Source: Nitrospirales bacterium LBB_01 (lineage in GTDB: Bacteria > Nitrospirota > Thermodesulfovibrionia > Thermodesulfovibrionales > Magnetobacteriaceae). From it: 64,000 nt of DNA. The position numbers and the translations under genes were made by a program. Under the pieces are notes generated by a model. It saw only the letters and a list, made by a program, of their open reading frames with translations. It made no database searches and was not told the DNA's origin. The stretch is taken from contig CP049016.1 in assembly GCA_004376055.2 (NCBI GenBank), positions 2,604,001 through 2,668,000 of the forward strand. The letters run 5' to 3'. Positions 33,201-41,809 of this stretch are shown in pieces (the first letter of the stretch is position 1; every line of letters starts with the position of its first letter).

Positions 33201-34804
33201 AAACGTGGGATTTAGATAAAAGTGAGCGTCTGAGCGATTTAAAAGTCCCTGTGGGATCAGTAACAACGGTAGCATTAACCTCTGACGGCAGATACGCTTT
33301 TTCGGCATCCCCGGAAAGAACCATCCGCCTGTTTGATGCGATACACGGCAGATACTATGGCAGATTTGAAGAAAGCGCCGATGAGATAACATCCATTGCG
33401 CTGCATAACGAGGAAAGAACGCTAATCTCAGGCACAGTGAAAGGACTCATCATGTTTTGGGACAGTGTAACGGGTAAATCGTTGGCAAGCGTTGAGGGAC
33501 ACACGGGATCTGCAAACTCAATATCATTCAGTACTGACGGACAACAATTTCTTACCGGAGGTCAGGATGGTTATGTTTGTGTTTGGGGCACAAATACTAT
33601 GAGACGAGTTAAACGTCACAGGGTGTCAAATAAAGGAGTGTTAAGCGCCGTGTTTCATCCGGATGGGAAATGCTTTGCAGTGGGAACATCAGATGAGACA
33701 ATAAACATCCACAGTGTTGAAAGCGGTGAGCTTTTGGTAACCCTTTCTGGACACACCGATGGTGTAAACGCTCTGGTGTTTAGCGCAAATGGCTGGTACT
33801 TGTACTCTGGCGGCAAAGATGCTGCTGTAATACAGTGGTTTCTTGACTGGGAACTCTCGGAGGAGCCGGATATTAAAACTGAACAGCCGCTTAAGCAGTT
33901 GGGAGCAGCCTCCGGCAAATCGCCGATAATGCGCCCGTCTCTCATTCAAGAGGAGATAGCGAAAAAGCCGACCGCCTCAGAAATACAAAATAGGGCAGAA
34001 GTGAAAAAAAATAAATTTTTGTCAGTCGCCTTAGCTATTTTGGTGGTAGTTCTCGTTGGAGCTTACTACGTATATCAGAGCACGGTTACAAAATATAACT
34101 CAGCCGAGATTAACAAAAAAACAGAAGAGGACAGTTATTTTGCTTTAGTGGCAGAGTCTTTAAAATCACTTGATAAACCTGCCTCAGGGTGCAAAGCATC
34201 TGAATTTGACTCATACAGGGAAAGCTATATCGTATTCATAAAAAAGAGCCGTGCATCGGTTCAAGCGGCATATCCAAAGAGTATTGAAAACATCACCTGT
34301 CTTTTATCCCATCGCAAAGATGCTGCAACGGTAAAATCACTGATTTCAGAGATGGTCAAAGCCGCCGACCCTGCCGATTCACAAGCATTAGAGTATCTGT
34401 TGGCTTATATGGGAAACGATATGCTTGTACCACTTTCGGGCTTGTTACACGATGAGCAATTTGTAAAAGGAAACCCTGAGGGAGCAAACCGGATTGTTCA
34501 TGTGCTGTCAGCTATTGCAACCGATGAGACTGTTAATGAGCTTATTAAACTAATGTCGGAAACGCCGACACTCACTGGCATAATATCGCCGTTTTTGGGT
34601 AAAATCATATCATCCGGCAAAATAGAACCCGCAAATGCGCTGGCTCTCATTGAAAATTTACTAAATAACTCTGACTACAAAGTAAGAAAGGATGCAGTGG
34701 CTGCGCTTAAATATTTTAAAGGCTCAAAAGCAAAAGACCTTCTTGCCAAAGGCTTATCGGATTCAAACAGCGAGGTTACAGATGAGGCGAAGAAACTTCT
34801 TTAA
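30206..34804 (+). CDS. Giant Ser/Thr kinase with TPR, double WD40, TM and HEAT
   Basis: A 1532-residue protein. Residues ~28-335 are a Hanks-type kinase (LARGGMGEVYF loop, K53, HRDLKPANIL near 157, TDFGLVG near 178, MAPEQF). A TPR-like helical region follows (~350-545). Then come two blocks of WD40 repeats, about 560-845 and 930-1215, which could each form one propeller, split by a helical insert around 850-925. A single membrane helix (FLSVALAILVVVLVGAYYVY, ~1271-1290) leads to a C-terminal helical region ending in HEAT-like repeats (SDYKVRKDAVAALKYFKGS). The kinase and propellers should face the cytoplasm, the HEAT part the periplasm. GAGGAGAG precedes the ATG. Ligand and targets unknown. 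Confidence 0.88.
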   Translation: MATLTTISLKEKGLWSKNDVIDNRYDVRGLARGGMGEVYFVYDREIGRMMAVKTPLPSVLKNEEGLKRFYREAEAWISLGIHPNICSAYYVQVMEGIPRLFVEYVDGGAMDKWLKEGRFSTLIEKLDIAIQIAAGMDHTHSLIWTDEDGVAQTGLVHRDLKPANILMSRYGMSLITDFGLVGLGSWGNDETLAVSEKNKSMIELVSNQAADNDDTSNPWQTMTIGGVPFGTPQYMAPEQFENAHTAGIPADIYAYGCILYELFCGRRPFLLTEEQRHAVIFYQLMLWQKMHTGEPPPVPQDLSPNLDDELSSLMVECLSKTPMGRPDSFKEIASRLTSIYSRLMGTPYPRPEAKSDDLKADSLNNQGVSYATINQLHRAESSWKEALTAEPEHVEAAFNLTMLKCKTGELTEDAAVSEMRDFLQRIQHTGAGKFLLGKLHLFYADEHNALNLINEVITEGKESAEALKLQALSIANREITKQDTMSLKKAAESFKWFLDSGKEDPITAVGYCYCLRELQEDYAALYDSMRGRFIELPDSLDDAANQYLPGFSVQRTYFDEFRAPCSLSVSGDGQHIYAGMSDGHINVYDIASETPVSVFKLSYGKVTAIDINPKGESIASGHEDGSVHILNASDGSEIWALKKHTKAVSAIKFLASKNYVISASSDGTILVCDINTGKSAGAFKTEGKPVTALTLSPDLKQVYTAHKGAPPCVWETKNGKPIRTFSGHSRGAVSIALSSNGKLAVTAGSGQSQVILWDAVSGKNIHTFSGHTSPVAYVGISADGKFLLSADETNLRVWDIKSKLTHNVFKYRGPLKCAALGLAENKLTIAHGNEIMVLNFHARYSLSYTLVTPASIREEEIRYEFSKRLSGAAQKISQSEFTEALNLIEGARSLTGFEQHPAAIELLTSIPQMYSKHFLKSGFKVREYLHHTDSVNAVVLTSDDKYLITGSDDGKVIRADTSSPSSELTEIAGLGSVKTLAIDYTSHTMCFGSADGKIQTWDLDKSERLSDLKVPVGSVTTVALTSDGRYAFSASPERTIRLFDAIHGRYYGRFEESADEITSIALHNEERTLISGTVKGLIMFWDSVTGKSLASVEGHTGSANSISFSTDGQQFLTGGQDGYVCVWGTNTMRRVKRHRVSNKGVLSAVFHPDGKCFAVGTSDETINIHSVESGELLVTLSGHTDGVNALVFSANGWYLYSGGKDAAVIQWFLDWELSEEPDIKTEQPLKQLGAASGKSPIMRPSLIQEEIAKKPTASEIQNRAEVKKNKFLSVALAILVVVLVGAYYVYQSTVTKYNSAEINKKTEEDSYFALVAESLKSLDKPASGCKASEFDSYRESYIVFIKKSRASVQAAYPKSIENITCLLSHRKDAATVKSLISEMVKAADPADSQALEYLLAYMGNDMLVPLSGLLHDEQFVKGNPEGANRIVHVLSAIATDETVNELIKLMSETPTLTGIISPFLGKIISSGKIEPANALALIENLLNNSDYKVRKDAVAALKYFKGSKAKDLLAKGLSDSNSEVTDEAKKLL

Positions 34805-35553
34805 CATCCTACAAAATCAAACAAAACTTTGTTAAACTCATCGGGCGTCTCCACCATCGGGCTGTGACCGCAGTTAGGGAGGGTTACAAAAGTGCAGTTT
34901 TTAATGGCTTGAGCAGTTTTCATGCTCCCATTCATAGTTACAAATCTGTCATGCTGACCTTGTATAAACAGGGTTTGACACAAAATCATACCAATGCGCT
35001 CAGACCAGTCGGATTCAAACATGGCTTTAGAGTGCGCAATATACGTCTTATCCGGTATGGCCTTTGCCTGCGTTACGATTTCCTCAAAAAACTCTGTATC
35101 TTTAAGTTGTGGCACAACATTTCGTATTGATTTTCTAAATACGTGCTCACGCTGTCTAAGCTGTCTGAGTTTGTCCTCTCCGTAGCTGTAAAACGCCTGA
35201 AACCCGTGCATCGGGATGGAATTTACCAGCACCAATTTCTCCACACGCTCAGGATAATTTAAAGCTGTCAGCTGAGCTATGCCGCCTCCCATAGAATGCC
35301 CTACAAGAGTTACCCGTTTTAATCCCAAAGCATTCAGAAAATTATTAATAAGTGAAGCTAAATACTCAAGTGTTATGACAGCGTTGGTCTCTTTGGTTTT
35401 GCCGCAGCCGGGAAGATCCACTGCATAGCCCTCACACGGTGCTTTAATCTCTGACAAGGTCTTTTTCCACCACAGCGATGAGGCAAGGTTACCGTGTATA
35501 AACACTATTTTTTTGTCCCCAGAGCCAGCCCTTATAAAATGCAGGTCAGCCAT
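34801..35553 (-). CDS. Alpha/beta hydrolase
   Basis: A 250-residue alpha/beta-hydrolase-fold enzyme. The oxyanion HGN (FIHGNLASSLWW), nucleophile Ser in GHSMGGG, acidic residue in GQHDRFV and catalytic His in NCGHSPMVE form a complete catalytic triad. Likely an esterase or related hydrolase; substrate not predictable. It lies seven bases after panC, at the end of a minus-strand run from the CorC-like gene. Its TAA overlaps the TAA of the convergent kinase gene in a shared TTAA. Confidence 0.85.
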   Translation of the reverse strand: MADLHFIRAGSGDKKIVFIHGNLASSLWWKKTLSEIKAPCEGYAVDLPGCGKTKETNAVITLEYLASLINNFLNALGLKRVTLVGHSMGGGIAQLTALNYPERVEKLVLVNSIPMHGFQAFYSYGEDKLRQLRQREHVFRKSIRNVVPQLKDTEFFEEIVTQAKAIPDKTYIAHSKAMFESDWSERIGMILCQTLFIQGQHDRFVTMNGSMKTAQAIKNCTFVTLPNCGHSPMVETPDEFNKVLFDFVGC

Positions 35554-35560
35554 GCAAAAA

Positions 35561-36436
35561 TCACGGGACGGTTACTAATAAGTTATCTATCAAACGGGTA
35601 GAGCCTATTTTCACAGCTATGGCAAGTGTAACGGTTTTGCCGCTATAAGACGCTGCATCTTGCTCTGAAATATCATCAAGCGTCTCTGAGTCATACACGG
35701 AGCCGTACTGAATCTCACTAATGTGTGCTGAGGATTTTAGTATCTGCTGTATAAGTGTGGCGGCATCAGTAAATTTTAGCAACTGCCCTCCACTTATCAG
35801 CGATCCGGCCTCACAAAGTGCCCTGTAAAGTATGGGAGCATCGTGTCTTTGGTCAGCACTTAAATATGCGTTTCTTGAGCTCATTGCAAGACCGTCCTGT
35901 TCTCTAACAGTTTCACAAAATCTGAGACTTACCGGCATGTTCAAATCGGCTGCCATTTTTCTTATGACAACGCACTGCTGATAGTCCTTGAGTCCGAAAT
36001 AGGCGCGCTCTGGCATTATGGTGTTGAAAAGCTTTGCTACCACTGTTGCAACGCCTGTGAAGTGCCCTGCTCTGTAAGCACCGCATAGCTTGCCGGAAAT
36101 CCCCCTCACCTCAATAAATGTCGCAAACCCATCACCATACATATCTGAGGCTTGTGGTAAAAATAGAGCGTCTATGTCCGTCTGCTCAAGTTTCTTAAAA
36201 TCGCCGTCAAAATCACGCGGATATTTTTCAAAATCCTCACCCGCTGAAAACTGAGCCGGATTAACGAATATGCTTACCACAGTTAGGTCATTTTCCTGTT
36301 TTGAGGCTTCTATGAGGCTGATGTGCCCTCTGTGAAGAGCTCCCATTGTGGGTACAAACCCAATGGTCTTACCCTCTGAGTGTTTTTTCTGTGACCACTG
36401 CTGCATTGCAGAAGGACTCTTTAGCGTTTCAAGCAA
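35561..36436 (-). CDS. panC: Pantothenate synthetase
   Basis: A 291-residue ATP-dependent ligase joining pantoate and beta-alanine in vitamin B5/CoA synthesis. It shows the nucleotidyltransferase HxGH motif in VPTMGALHRGHISLI, the FVNPAQF loop, AYFGLKDYQQ and the MSSRNAYLS motif (KMSKS equivalent). The frame starts with TTG at 36436, five bases after the M16 gene stop; an ATG 33 bases further in would cut into the N-terminus of the fold and is less likely. Confidence 0.93.
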   Translation of the reverse strand: MLETLKSPSAMQQWSQKKHSEGKTIGFVPTMGALHRGHISLIEASKQENDLTVVSIFVNPAQFSAGEDFEKYPRDFDGDFKKLEQTDIDALFLPQASDMYGDGFATFIEVRGISGKLCGAYRAGHFTGVATVVAKLFNTIMPERAYFGLKDYQQCVVIRKMAADLNMPVSLRFCETVREQDGLAMSSRNAYLSADQRHDAPILYRALCEAGSLISGGQLLKFTDAATLIQQILKSSAHISEIQYGSVYDSETLDDISEQDAASYSGKTVTLAIAVKIGSTRLIDNLLVTVP

Positions 36437-36441
36437 CGTGT

Positions 36442-37806
36442 CTATTTTACGTCCTGTGCCGCATTAATCTTACTTTTGCTGCCCACTATGACCAATTGAT
36501 AGTTAGTGTCGGTCAGATACTTAAGTGCAACGCGTTTCACGTCCTCTTTAGTTATGTTGTTAATGAAGCTTATGTAGCGCTTATCGTAGTCAAGTCCAAG
36601 AGCGTAGAACTCGGTCAGCGCCATAAATGTCACAAGCTTATCGGTTGTGTCAAGGCGTCTGGGAAAGCTGCCGGTCAGATATGACTTTGCGTCATTGAGT
36701 TCGTCATCTGTCACAGGGGTTTCTTTCATTGTCTTTATTTGCTTTAATATCTCAGTGATGGCAGTGTTTGCGTATTCATTTTTTGTCTGAATACTGACCA
36801 TAAAAAACCCGCCATACTTATAAGCAAAAGAATGTGAGTGCACATCATAGGCAAGCCCCATATCGTCCCTTATGGTTTTAACCATCCTTGAGGCAAACCC
36901 GCCGCCGCCTAAAATATAGTTCATCACATCAATTGCGTAGTAGTCGGGATTGTCACGCTTTATGCCGGCTCCGCCAAGTATTATATTAGACTGGGTTATA
37001 TCTCTGTCTATAACTGTTATTTTCTTCTTGTTATGATAATTTTCTGCCTTTATTTTGCCGCGCTCTTTGATAGGTTTCCCTTTCCAATTACCCATGTGCT
37101 TAGTTATCAACGCTGCAATCTCATCGTACGTAATATCACCGGCTACAGCAATAATGCTGTTTGATGGAACATAGTGTTCCTGGTGGAATTTAACGATATC
37201 CGGCCGTTTTATAGCATTGATAGTCTCAGGAGTGCCGGTTGAGAGCCGGCCGTAAGGACTGTTGCCAAAAACCTCTGACATAAACGCCTTATTGGCCACA
37301 AAATGAGGGGAATCCTCATTTTGTCTCAAAGCGCCCAGAATCAACTCCTTCTTCTGGGTTAGCTCTGTGTCGGAAAATGCAGGATGTAACATGCAATCGG
37401 CAAAGATTTCAAATGCTCTGTTGAAATCTTTTTTAAGAGCCGAGAGTCTTATTGAAGTGTAGTCAGCCTCAGAGTTTACCTCTAAAGAGGCGCCCATAAA
37501 CTCTATCTCCTCTATGATTTCCTTAGATGAGTGCCCCTTAGTGCCCTCAAGCAGCATCTCTGCTACAAGGTGCGATAGCCCCGCCTTAGCTGCAGACTCG
37601 TCCAGCTTTGAGGCTGCAACAATCATCTCAAGTTTCACTATGGGAAGATTATGCCTCTCTGACACTATAACCCTTAATCCATTCGGTAACACCTCACGCC
37701 GCCCCTCCACTGCCTCTAAAACGCCCGGTATTAAAGCCCCTATAAATAGAACTATAAGCGCTGCTGCTATGCAGTATATGTTAAATGTTTGTTTTCTAAT
37801 TTTCAT
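36442..37806 (-). CDS. M16-family peptidase, catalytically inactive partner
   Basis: A 454-residue exported M16 (pitrilysin/MPP-like) protein. The zinc motif HxxEH of the family is degenerate: the aligned stretch reads GLSHLVAEMLLEGT, keeping the first His but with Ala and Glu in place of Glu and His. It is therefore probably the non-catalytic subunit paired with the active M16 lipoprotein encoded just upstream, as in known alpha/beta M16 heterodimers. I chose the ATG at 37806, which has GAGGAGAGG before it and yields a normal signal peptide; a GTG at 37836, overlapping the previous stop (GTGA), is an alternative. Confidence 0.85.
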   Translation of the reverse strand: MKIRKQTFNIYCIAAALIVLFIGALIPGVLEAVEGRREVLPNGLRVIVSERHNLPIVKLEMIVAASKLDESAAKAGLSHLVAEMLLEGTKGHSSKEIIEEIEFMGASLEVNSEADYTSIRLSALKKDFNRAFEIFADCMLHPAFSDTELTQKKELILGALRQNEDSPHFVANKAFMSEVFGNSPYGRLSTGTPETINAIKRPDIVKFHQEHYVPSNSIIAVAGDITYDEIAALITKHMGNWKGKPIKERGKIKAENYHNKKKITVIDRDITQSNIILGGAGIKRDNPDYYAIDVMNYILGGGGFASRMVKTIRDDMGLAYDVHSHSFAYKYGGFFMVSIQTKNEYANTAITEILKQIKTMKETPVTDDELNDAKSYLTGSFPRRLDTTDKLVTFMALTEFYALGLDYDKRYISFINNITKEDVKRVALKYLTDTNYQLVIVGSKSKINAAQDVK

Positions 37807-37832
37807 ACCATGCCTCTCCTCATAAAAAAATA

Positions 37833-39221
37833 TCACTCTGGTATCAGAACTCCAACAGTTCTGTTTGCAGGCACAAAGTATTTCTTTGCTACCCTCATAA
37901 CGTCATCTGCGGTGACTTTGCGAATCTCCTTAAGGTACGCCTCCTTAAGTTGCCGGTTTCCGAGCATTTCGTACATACCAAGAATTTCAGCCTGAAAGAA
38001 AATCGAGTCCTGTCCCATTACAAAGGTAGATTCAACCATGTTTTTTGCCTTCTGTAGTTCACGCTCTGAGAGCGGCTCATTTTTTAGTTTTTCAAGTTCT
38101 GTGTTCAATGCCTTCTCAAATTTTTCAATGTCCTCCATGTTTTTGGTGGTACCTCCCACATAAAACAGGTATGGGTCAATGTACAGGCCGCTGTATGAGG
38201 CAAAGGCATTGAAGGCAATTCGCTGCTCTTTTACCAGATTGCGGTAAAGCCGTCCGCTTTTTCCTGAAAGCGCTATGGTTAATACATCCACAGCGTAGCT
38301 GTCCTTATCTGGCACAGAAGGCACGTGGTAAGCCATAATAAGATACGGCAATTTGGCCTGTTTCTTAAGAACTATGCGTTTTTCCTCTGTCTGAGCAGGT
38401 TCTGTTACAGTTACAGGCTCTTTGACAGGCCCTTGTTTGATTTTCCCAAAGTGTTTATTAAGTTTCTCCATAATTTTATCAGAGTCAACATCGCCGGCAA
38501 TTATTATAACCGCATTGTCCGGACTGTAGTATGTCTTATAGTAGCGATACAGCTCATCGCGAGAGATATTTTCAATGTCACGCATCCATCCTATTACAGG
38601 ATTGCCGTAAGGGTGCCGTGTAAAGGCCTTAGCGGTAAGCTCCTCTACAAGCAAATCCTGCGGGTCGTCGTCGGTTCTCAGTCTGCGCTCCTCCATGACC
38701 ACCTTTCGCTCCGAATTGACGGCCTCCTCCCGCAAAGCCAGGTTAGACATCCTGTCAGCCTCCATCTCTATAGAAATGTCTATCCTGTCTGAGGCCACCG
38801 TTTGATAGTACATGGTATAGTTTTGTGTTGTAAAGGCGTTGTCTATGCCTCCGTTTTTCTGTATCAGGTTTGAGAATACCTTAGAGCCGTAATTTTTGGT
38901 TCCCTTAAACATCATATGCTCAAGGAAATGACTGATACCGGTCTTTCCTGCTTTTTCGTTTCTTGATCCAACCCTGTACCACACCTGAAAGGTTGCTATC
39001 GGGCTTCTATGATCCTCAATGATTATCACCTTTAGGCCGTTTGAAAGTATATAAGTTTTTGCATTGTCTGTGGCGTCTATGTCTTTGATGTAACTGTATA
39101 TGTCACGGTTTTCATCTAAGCCTGCACACGAAAAGAGCGGCAACATAAAAAGGAGCCCTGTTATAAAAATAAAAAATCTGCTGCGAGGGTTAAATTTATT
39201 CAATTTGCGGAACAGTTTCAT
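37833..39221 (-). CDS. M16-family zinc peptidase lipoprotein
   Basis: An M16 metallopeptidase with intact HFLEH zinc motif (GISHFLEHMMFKGT) and the downstream Glu in the NSERKVVMEE segment. The N-terminus (FIFITGLLFMLPLFSCAG) is a lipoprotein signal with lipobox LFSC, so the enzyme is probably membrane-anchored in the periplasm. ATG 39221 has AGGAGG 6 bases upstream; it overlaps the end of the CorC-like gene by 26 bases. The following gene encodes the inactive M16 partner. Confidence 0.9.
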   Translation of the reverse strand: MKLFRKLNKFNPRSRFFIFITGLLFMLPLFSCAGLDENRDIYSYIKDIDATDNAKTYILSNGLKVIIIEDHRSPIATFQVWYRVGSRNEKAGKTGISHFLEHMMFKGTKNYGSKVFSNLIQKNGGIDNAFTTQNYTMYYQTVASDRIDISIEMEADRMSNLALREEAVNSERKVVMEERRLRTDDDPQDLLVEELTAKAFTRHPYGNPVIGWMRDIENISRDELYRYYKTYYSPDNAVIIIAGDVDSDKIMEKLNKHFGKIKQGPVKEPVTVTEPAQTEEKRIVLKKQAKLPYLIMAYHVPSVPDKDSYAVDVLTIALSGKSGRLYRNLVKEQRIAFNAFASYSGLYIDPYLFYVGGTTKNMEDIEKFEKALNTELEKLKNEPLSERELQKAKNMVESTFVMGQDSIFFQAEILGMYEMLGNRQLKEAYLKEIRKVTADDVMRVAKKYFVPANRTVGVLIPE

Positions 39222-40521
39222 CAATCACCTCCTGGTTTTTTATCAATTCGATCTTAACTTTTGCAACCCTTGTGTGAACAACCTCAACAACTGTGAGTTT
39301 CATATCGGGCAGCTCTATTGTTTCACCACTTTTGGGGATTTTCTGAAGTGTGGTCAATACAAATCCTGCAAGTGTGTCATATTGGGGGGACTCGGGAAGT
39401 TCTATTTCATAGTCATCTTTTAAGTCTCTTATGTTAATTGACGCATAGACAATGTAGGTGCTGTTGCCTAACTCTATGACAGGCTGTTCTGTGTCGTGTT
39501 CGTCTCTGATTTCTCCAACAATTTCCTCAAGCAGATCCTCAATTGTGACAATTCCAGTTACCAATCCATGCTCATTAACAGCGATAGCCATGTGCATGCG
39601 TTTTCTTCTCATATCTGCCAGAAGTGTGCTTATCATAAGAGTTTCGGGCACATAAAATGGCGGTCTCAGTAATTTTCTAAGGTTAATCTCACGATGTTTT
39701 GAAAGCATATTGCAGACGTCTTTAGTGTGAATAATGCCAAGAATGTTATTTATCTCTTTGCTATAGACGGGGTATCGTGAGTACTGTTCTTCATAGATTC
39801 TGAAAAGGACGTCTGTGAGCGGATCGTCAAGCGACAGCGCCACTACCTGACCTGTAGGCACCATAACCTCCTTGACAGATATATCGGTAAACTCAAAAAC
39901 ACTATGTATAAGTTCTTGTTCAGCCAGATCAAAAATTCCCCTTTCTTTACCCTCCTTTATAAGAAGCTTAATCTCCTCATGGGATATTAACGCTCTGTCC
40001 ATGAAGGCAGTTTTGCCAAATGGTTTTAGGAGGAGGTTGGTGCTGGCGGCAAGAATGTTAACCACAATTGCGCTTAGTTTAGAAAATGTAGCAATAGGCT
40101 TAGCCAAAAAGAGAGCAACTTTTTCAGGAAACATAAGGGCAATGGATTTAGGAACCAGCTCGCCTAAAATAAGAGTCAGATAGGACGTCGCACAGATTAC
40201 CATACCGATAGACAAGGGTTCCGCCCACCCTGATATAATCTGAACAGGCACGCCGGCAATTACAGGTTTTAGGGCCTTGATGGCTAACACGCCGCCTAAG
40301 GCTGAGGCCACAGCACCTCCTATTGTAACGCCCACCTGAACTGTTGCCAGAAATCTGTTAGGATTTTCAATGAGAGTGAGCAACGTCTTTGCTGAGCCGC
40401 TCCCCTCCTTAGCGTAAGCCTCTATCCTTGCCTTGCGAGAGGTGACTACCGCTATCTCAGCGCTTGCAAAAAAGCCGCTGAACACTATAAACACTAAAAC
40501 TAATAATATTTCTATCCACAT
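39196..40521 (-). CDS. CorC/HlyC-family (CNNM/UPF0053) membrane protein
   Basis: A 441-residue hemolysin-C/CorC-family protein: N-terminal DUF21 membrane domain with about four helices (starting LLVLVFIVFSGFFASAEIAVV), a CBS-domain pair (EVMVPTGQVVAL and ILGIIHTKDV segments, around residues 215-335) and a C-terminal CorC_HlyC domain (YDTLAGFVLTTLQKIPKSGE). Relatives are implicated in Mg2+/Co2+ efflux or Na+-coupled Mg2+ export. First gene of a tightly packed minus-strand run with the M16 pair, panC and the hydrolase. Confidence 0.88.
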   Translation of the reverse strand: MWIEILLVLVFIVFSGFFASAEIAVVTSRKARIEAYAKEGSGSAKTLLTLIENPNRFLATVQVGVTIGGAVASALGGVLAIKALKPVIAGVPVQIISGWAEPLSIGMVICATSYLTLILGELVPKSIALMFPEKVALFLAKPIATFSKLSAIVVNILAASTNLLLKPFGKTAFMDRALISHEEIKLLIKEGKERGIFDLAEQELIHSVFEFTDISVKEVMVPTGQVVALSLDDPLTDVLFRIYEEQYSRYPVYSKEINNILGIIHTKDVCNMLSKHREINLRKLLRPPFYVPETLMISTLLADMRRKRMHMAIAVNEHGLVTGIVTIEDLLEEIVGEIRDEHDTEQPVIELGNSTYIVYASINIRDLKDDYEIELPESPQYDTLAGFVLTTLQKIPKSGETIELPDMKLTVVEVVHTRVAKVKIELIKNQEVIDETVPQIE

Positions 40522-40894
40522 ATAAGGATTAAAATCACGCTCCCCGGTACAACAACCGCTTTTGTCAGTTAGCTACAAACACAGCGCGCAGTGTCAAATT
40601 GTTTCTGTCTGAGTGCTGAGGTCACTGCACTCTATCGTTAGATTAAAGTCAGTCAAACCGTCTCCGGCACATGCCATGAGTGAGCATCCACAAGGCTATT
40701 ATAAACTTATGTTAAAAAAAAATCCATAAATTTTTAATGACAATGCTGCAACAAGCAGGATAACTTAGAAAATACTAAAAAAAATGATATTTTTTTAAAT
40801 AAAATATTTTATAATGCTATGGGAGTGCGGGTTAAAGTATATCCCTTTATAAGGGAGAGGAATTAGGATTAGAAGTAATAAAGAGGGATTGTAA
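40522..40894. other. Divergent intergenic region without a gene
   Basis: A 373-base gap between the divergent CorC-like and MBL-hydrolase genes. The right half is very AT-rich, with A/T runs (40707-40810) and a TATAAT at 40810-40815 that could be the -10 box for the MBL gene, though no good -35 box is visible. I see no RNA gene or reading frame of note. Confidence 0.5.
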
Positions 40895-41734
40895 ATGCTG
40901 ATAAGATGTTGGGGGTCAAGAGGCTCGATACCGGTTTCAGGTAAAGAATACTTGAAATATGGGGGAGATACGACCTGCATAGAAATTATGACAGAAAGCG
41001 GCGACAGATTAATAATTGATACTGGGTCGGGAATCAGGGAACTGGGCAAAAAATTGATTGAAGAAAACCAAACGAGATTTCATATCTTTTTTACCCATTT
41101 TCACTGGGATCATATTATGGGATTTCCCTTCTTCAGGCCGATTTATAAAGAGGGCACACAAATTGACTTCTACGGCTGTGTGTTTACTCATGAAACTATA
41201 GAAGAGATGATTTCAAAAACGATGGTGTCGCCGAATTTCCCTGTTAATTTCAATGAGGTTAAGGCTGAGTTTAAATATACTGATCTTTGTAGCGGCACTT
41301 TTCAAATAAATTCAATGACTGTAACCCCTATTCATCTCAGCCATCCAAACCAAGGACTTGGCTATAAATTTCAGGAAAACGGTAAAACTTTTGTATTCAT
41401 AACAGATAATGAGCTGCGATATAAACACCCCGGCGGGTTAGACTATACGGACTACGTGGAATTTTCAAAAGGAGCGGACTTGCTCTACCATGACTCGGAG
41501 TACACCGAGGAGGAGTATCCGGAAAAAATAACCTGGGGGCACTCCATATACACAGATTCTCTTAAACTTGCCTTAGAGGCTGACGTAAAAACCTTCGGCC
41601 TGTTTCACCATAATCAAAACAGAACTGACGATGAGATAGATGCTATGGTTGAAAACTGCCGGACACAAATAAAGTCAAATAATGTTTCTACCACATGCTT
41701 TGCCGTGGAAAAAGGCAGTGTTGTAGAGCTGTAA
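40895..41734 (+). CDS. MBL-fold metallohydrolase
   Basis: A 279-residue metallo-beta-lactamase-fold protein. The di-metal motif is THFHWDHIMG (HxHxDH). The N-terminus CWGSRGSIPVSGKEYLKYGGDTTC matches a widespread branch related to PhnP/RNase Z-like hydrolases; later ligands are in THLSHPNQG, YHDSEY and FHHNQN. Substrate unknown, perhaps a phosphodiester. Apparently monocistronic. Confidence 0.85.
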   Translation: MLIRCWGSRGSIPVSGKEYLKYGGDTTCIEIMTESGDRLIIDTGSGIRELGKKLIEENQTRFHIFFTHFHWDHIMGFPFFRPIYKEGTQIDFYGCVFTHETIEEMISKTMVSPNFPVNFNEVKAEFKYTDLCSGTFQINSMTVTPIHLSHPNQGLGYKFQENGKTFVFITDNELRYKHPGGLDYTDYVEFSKGADLLYHDSEYTEEEYPEKITWGHSIYTDSLKLALEADVKTFGLFHHNQNRTDDEIDAMVENCRTQIKSNNVSTTCFAVEKGSVVEL

Positions 41735-41772
41735 GAACATTCAGTAGGGTTTTACCCACATCTTTACAAAGA

Positions 41773-41801
41773 AATTATTATTTATCCGCACGTGTTATAA
41801 T
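41773..41801 (+). promoter_or_regulatory. Promoter-like site close to the methyltransferase start
   Basis: A perfect TATAAT (41796-41801) ends eight bases before the ATG at 41810; the -35 position (41773-41778, AATTAT) is poor. If used, the transcript would be leaderless or nearly so. Confidence 0.4.
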
Positions 41802-41809
41802 AGAGGCGT

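Noticed and set aside
40522-40894. Small RNA in the CorC/MBL gap
   Set aside because: AT-rich, with no stable hairpin followed by a T-run and no recognisable RNA family.
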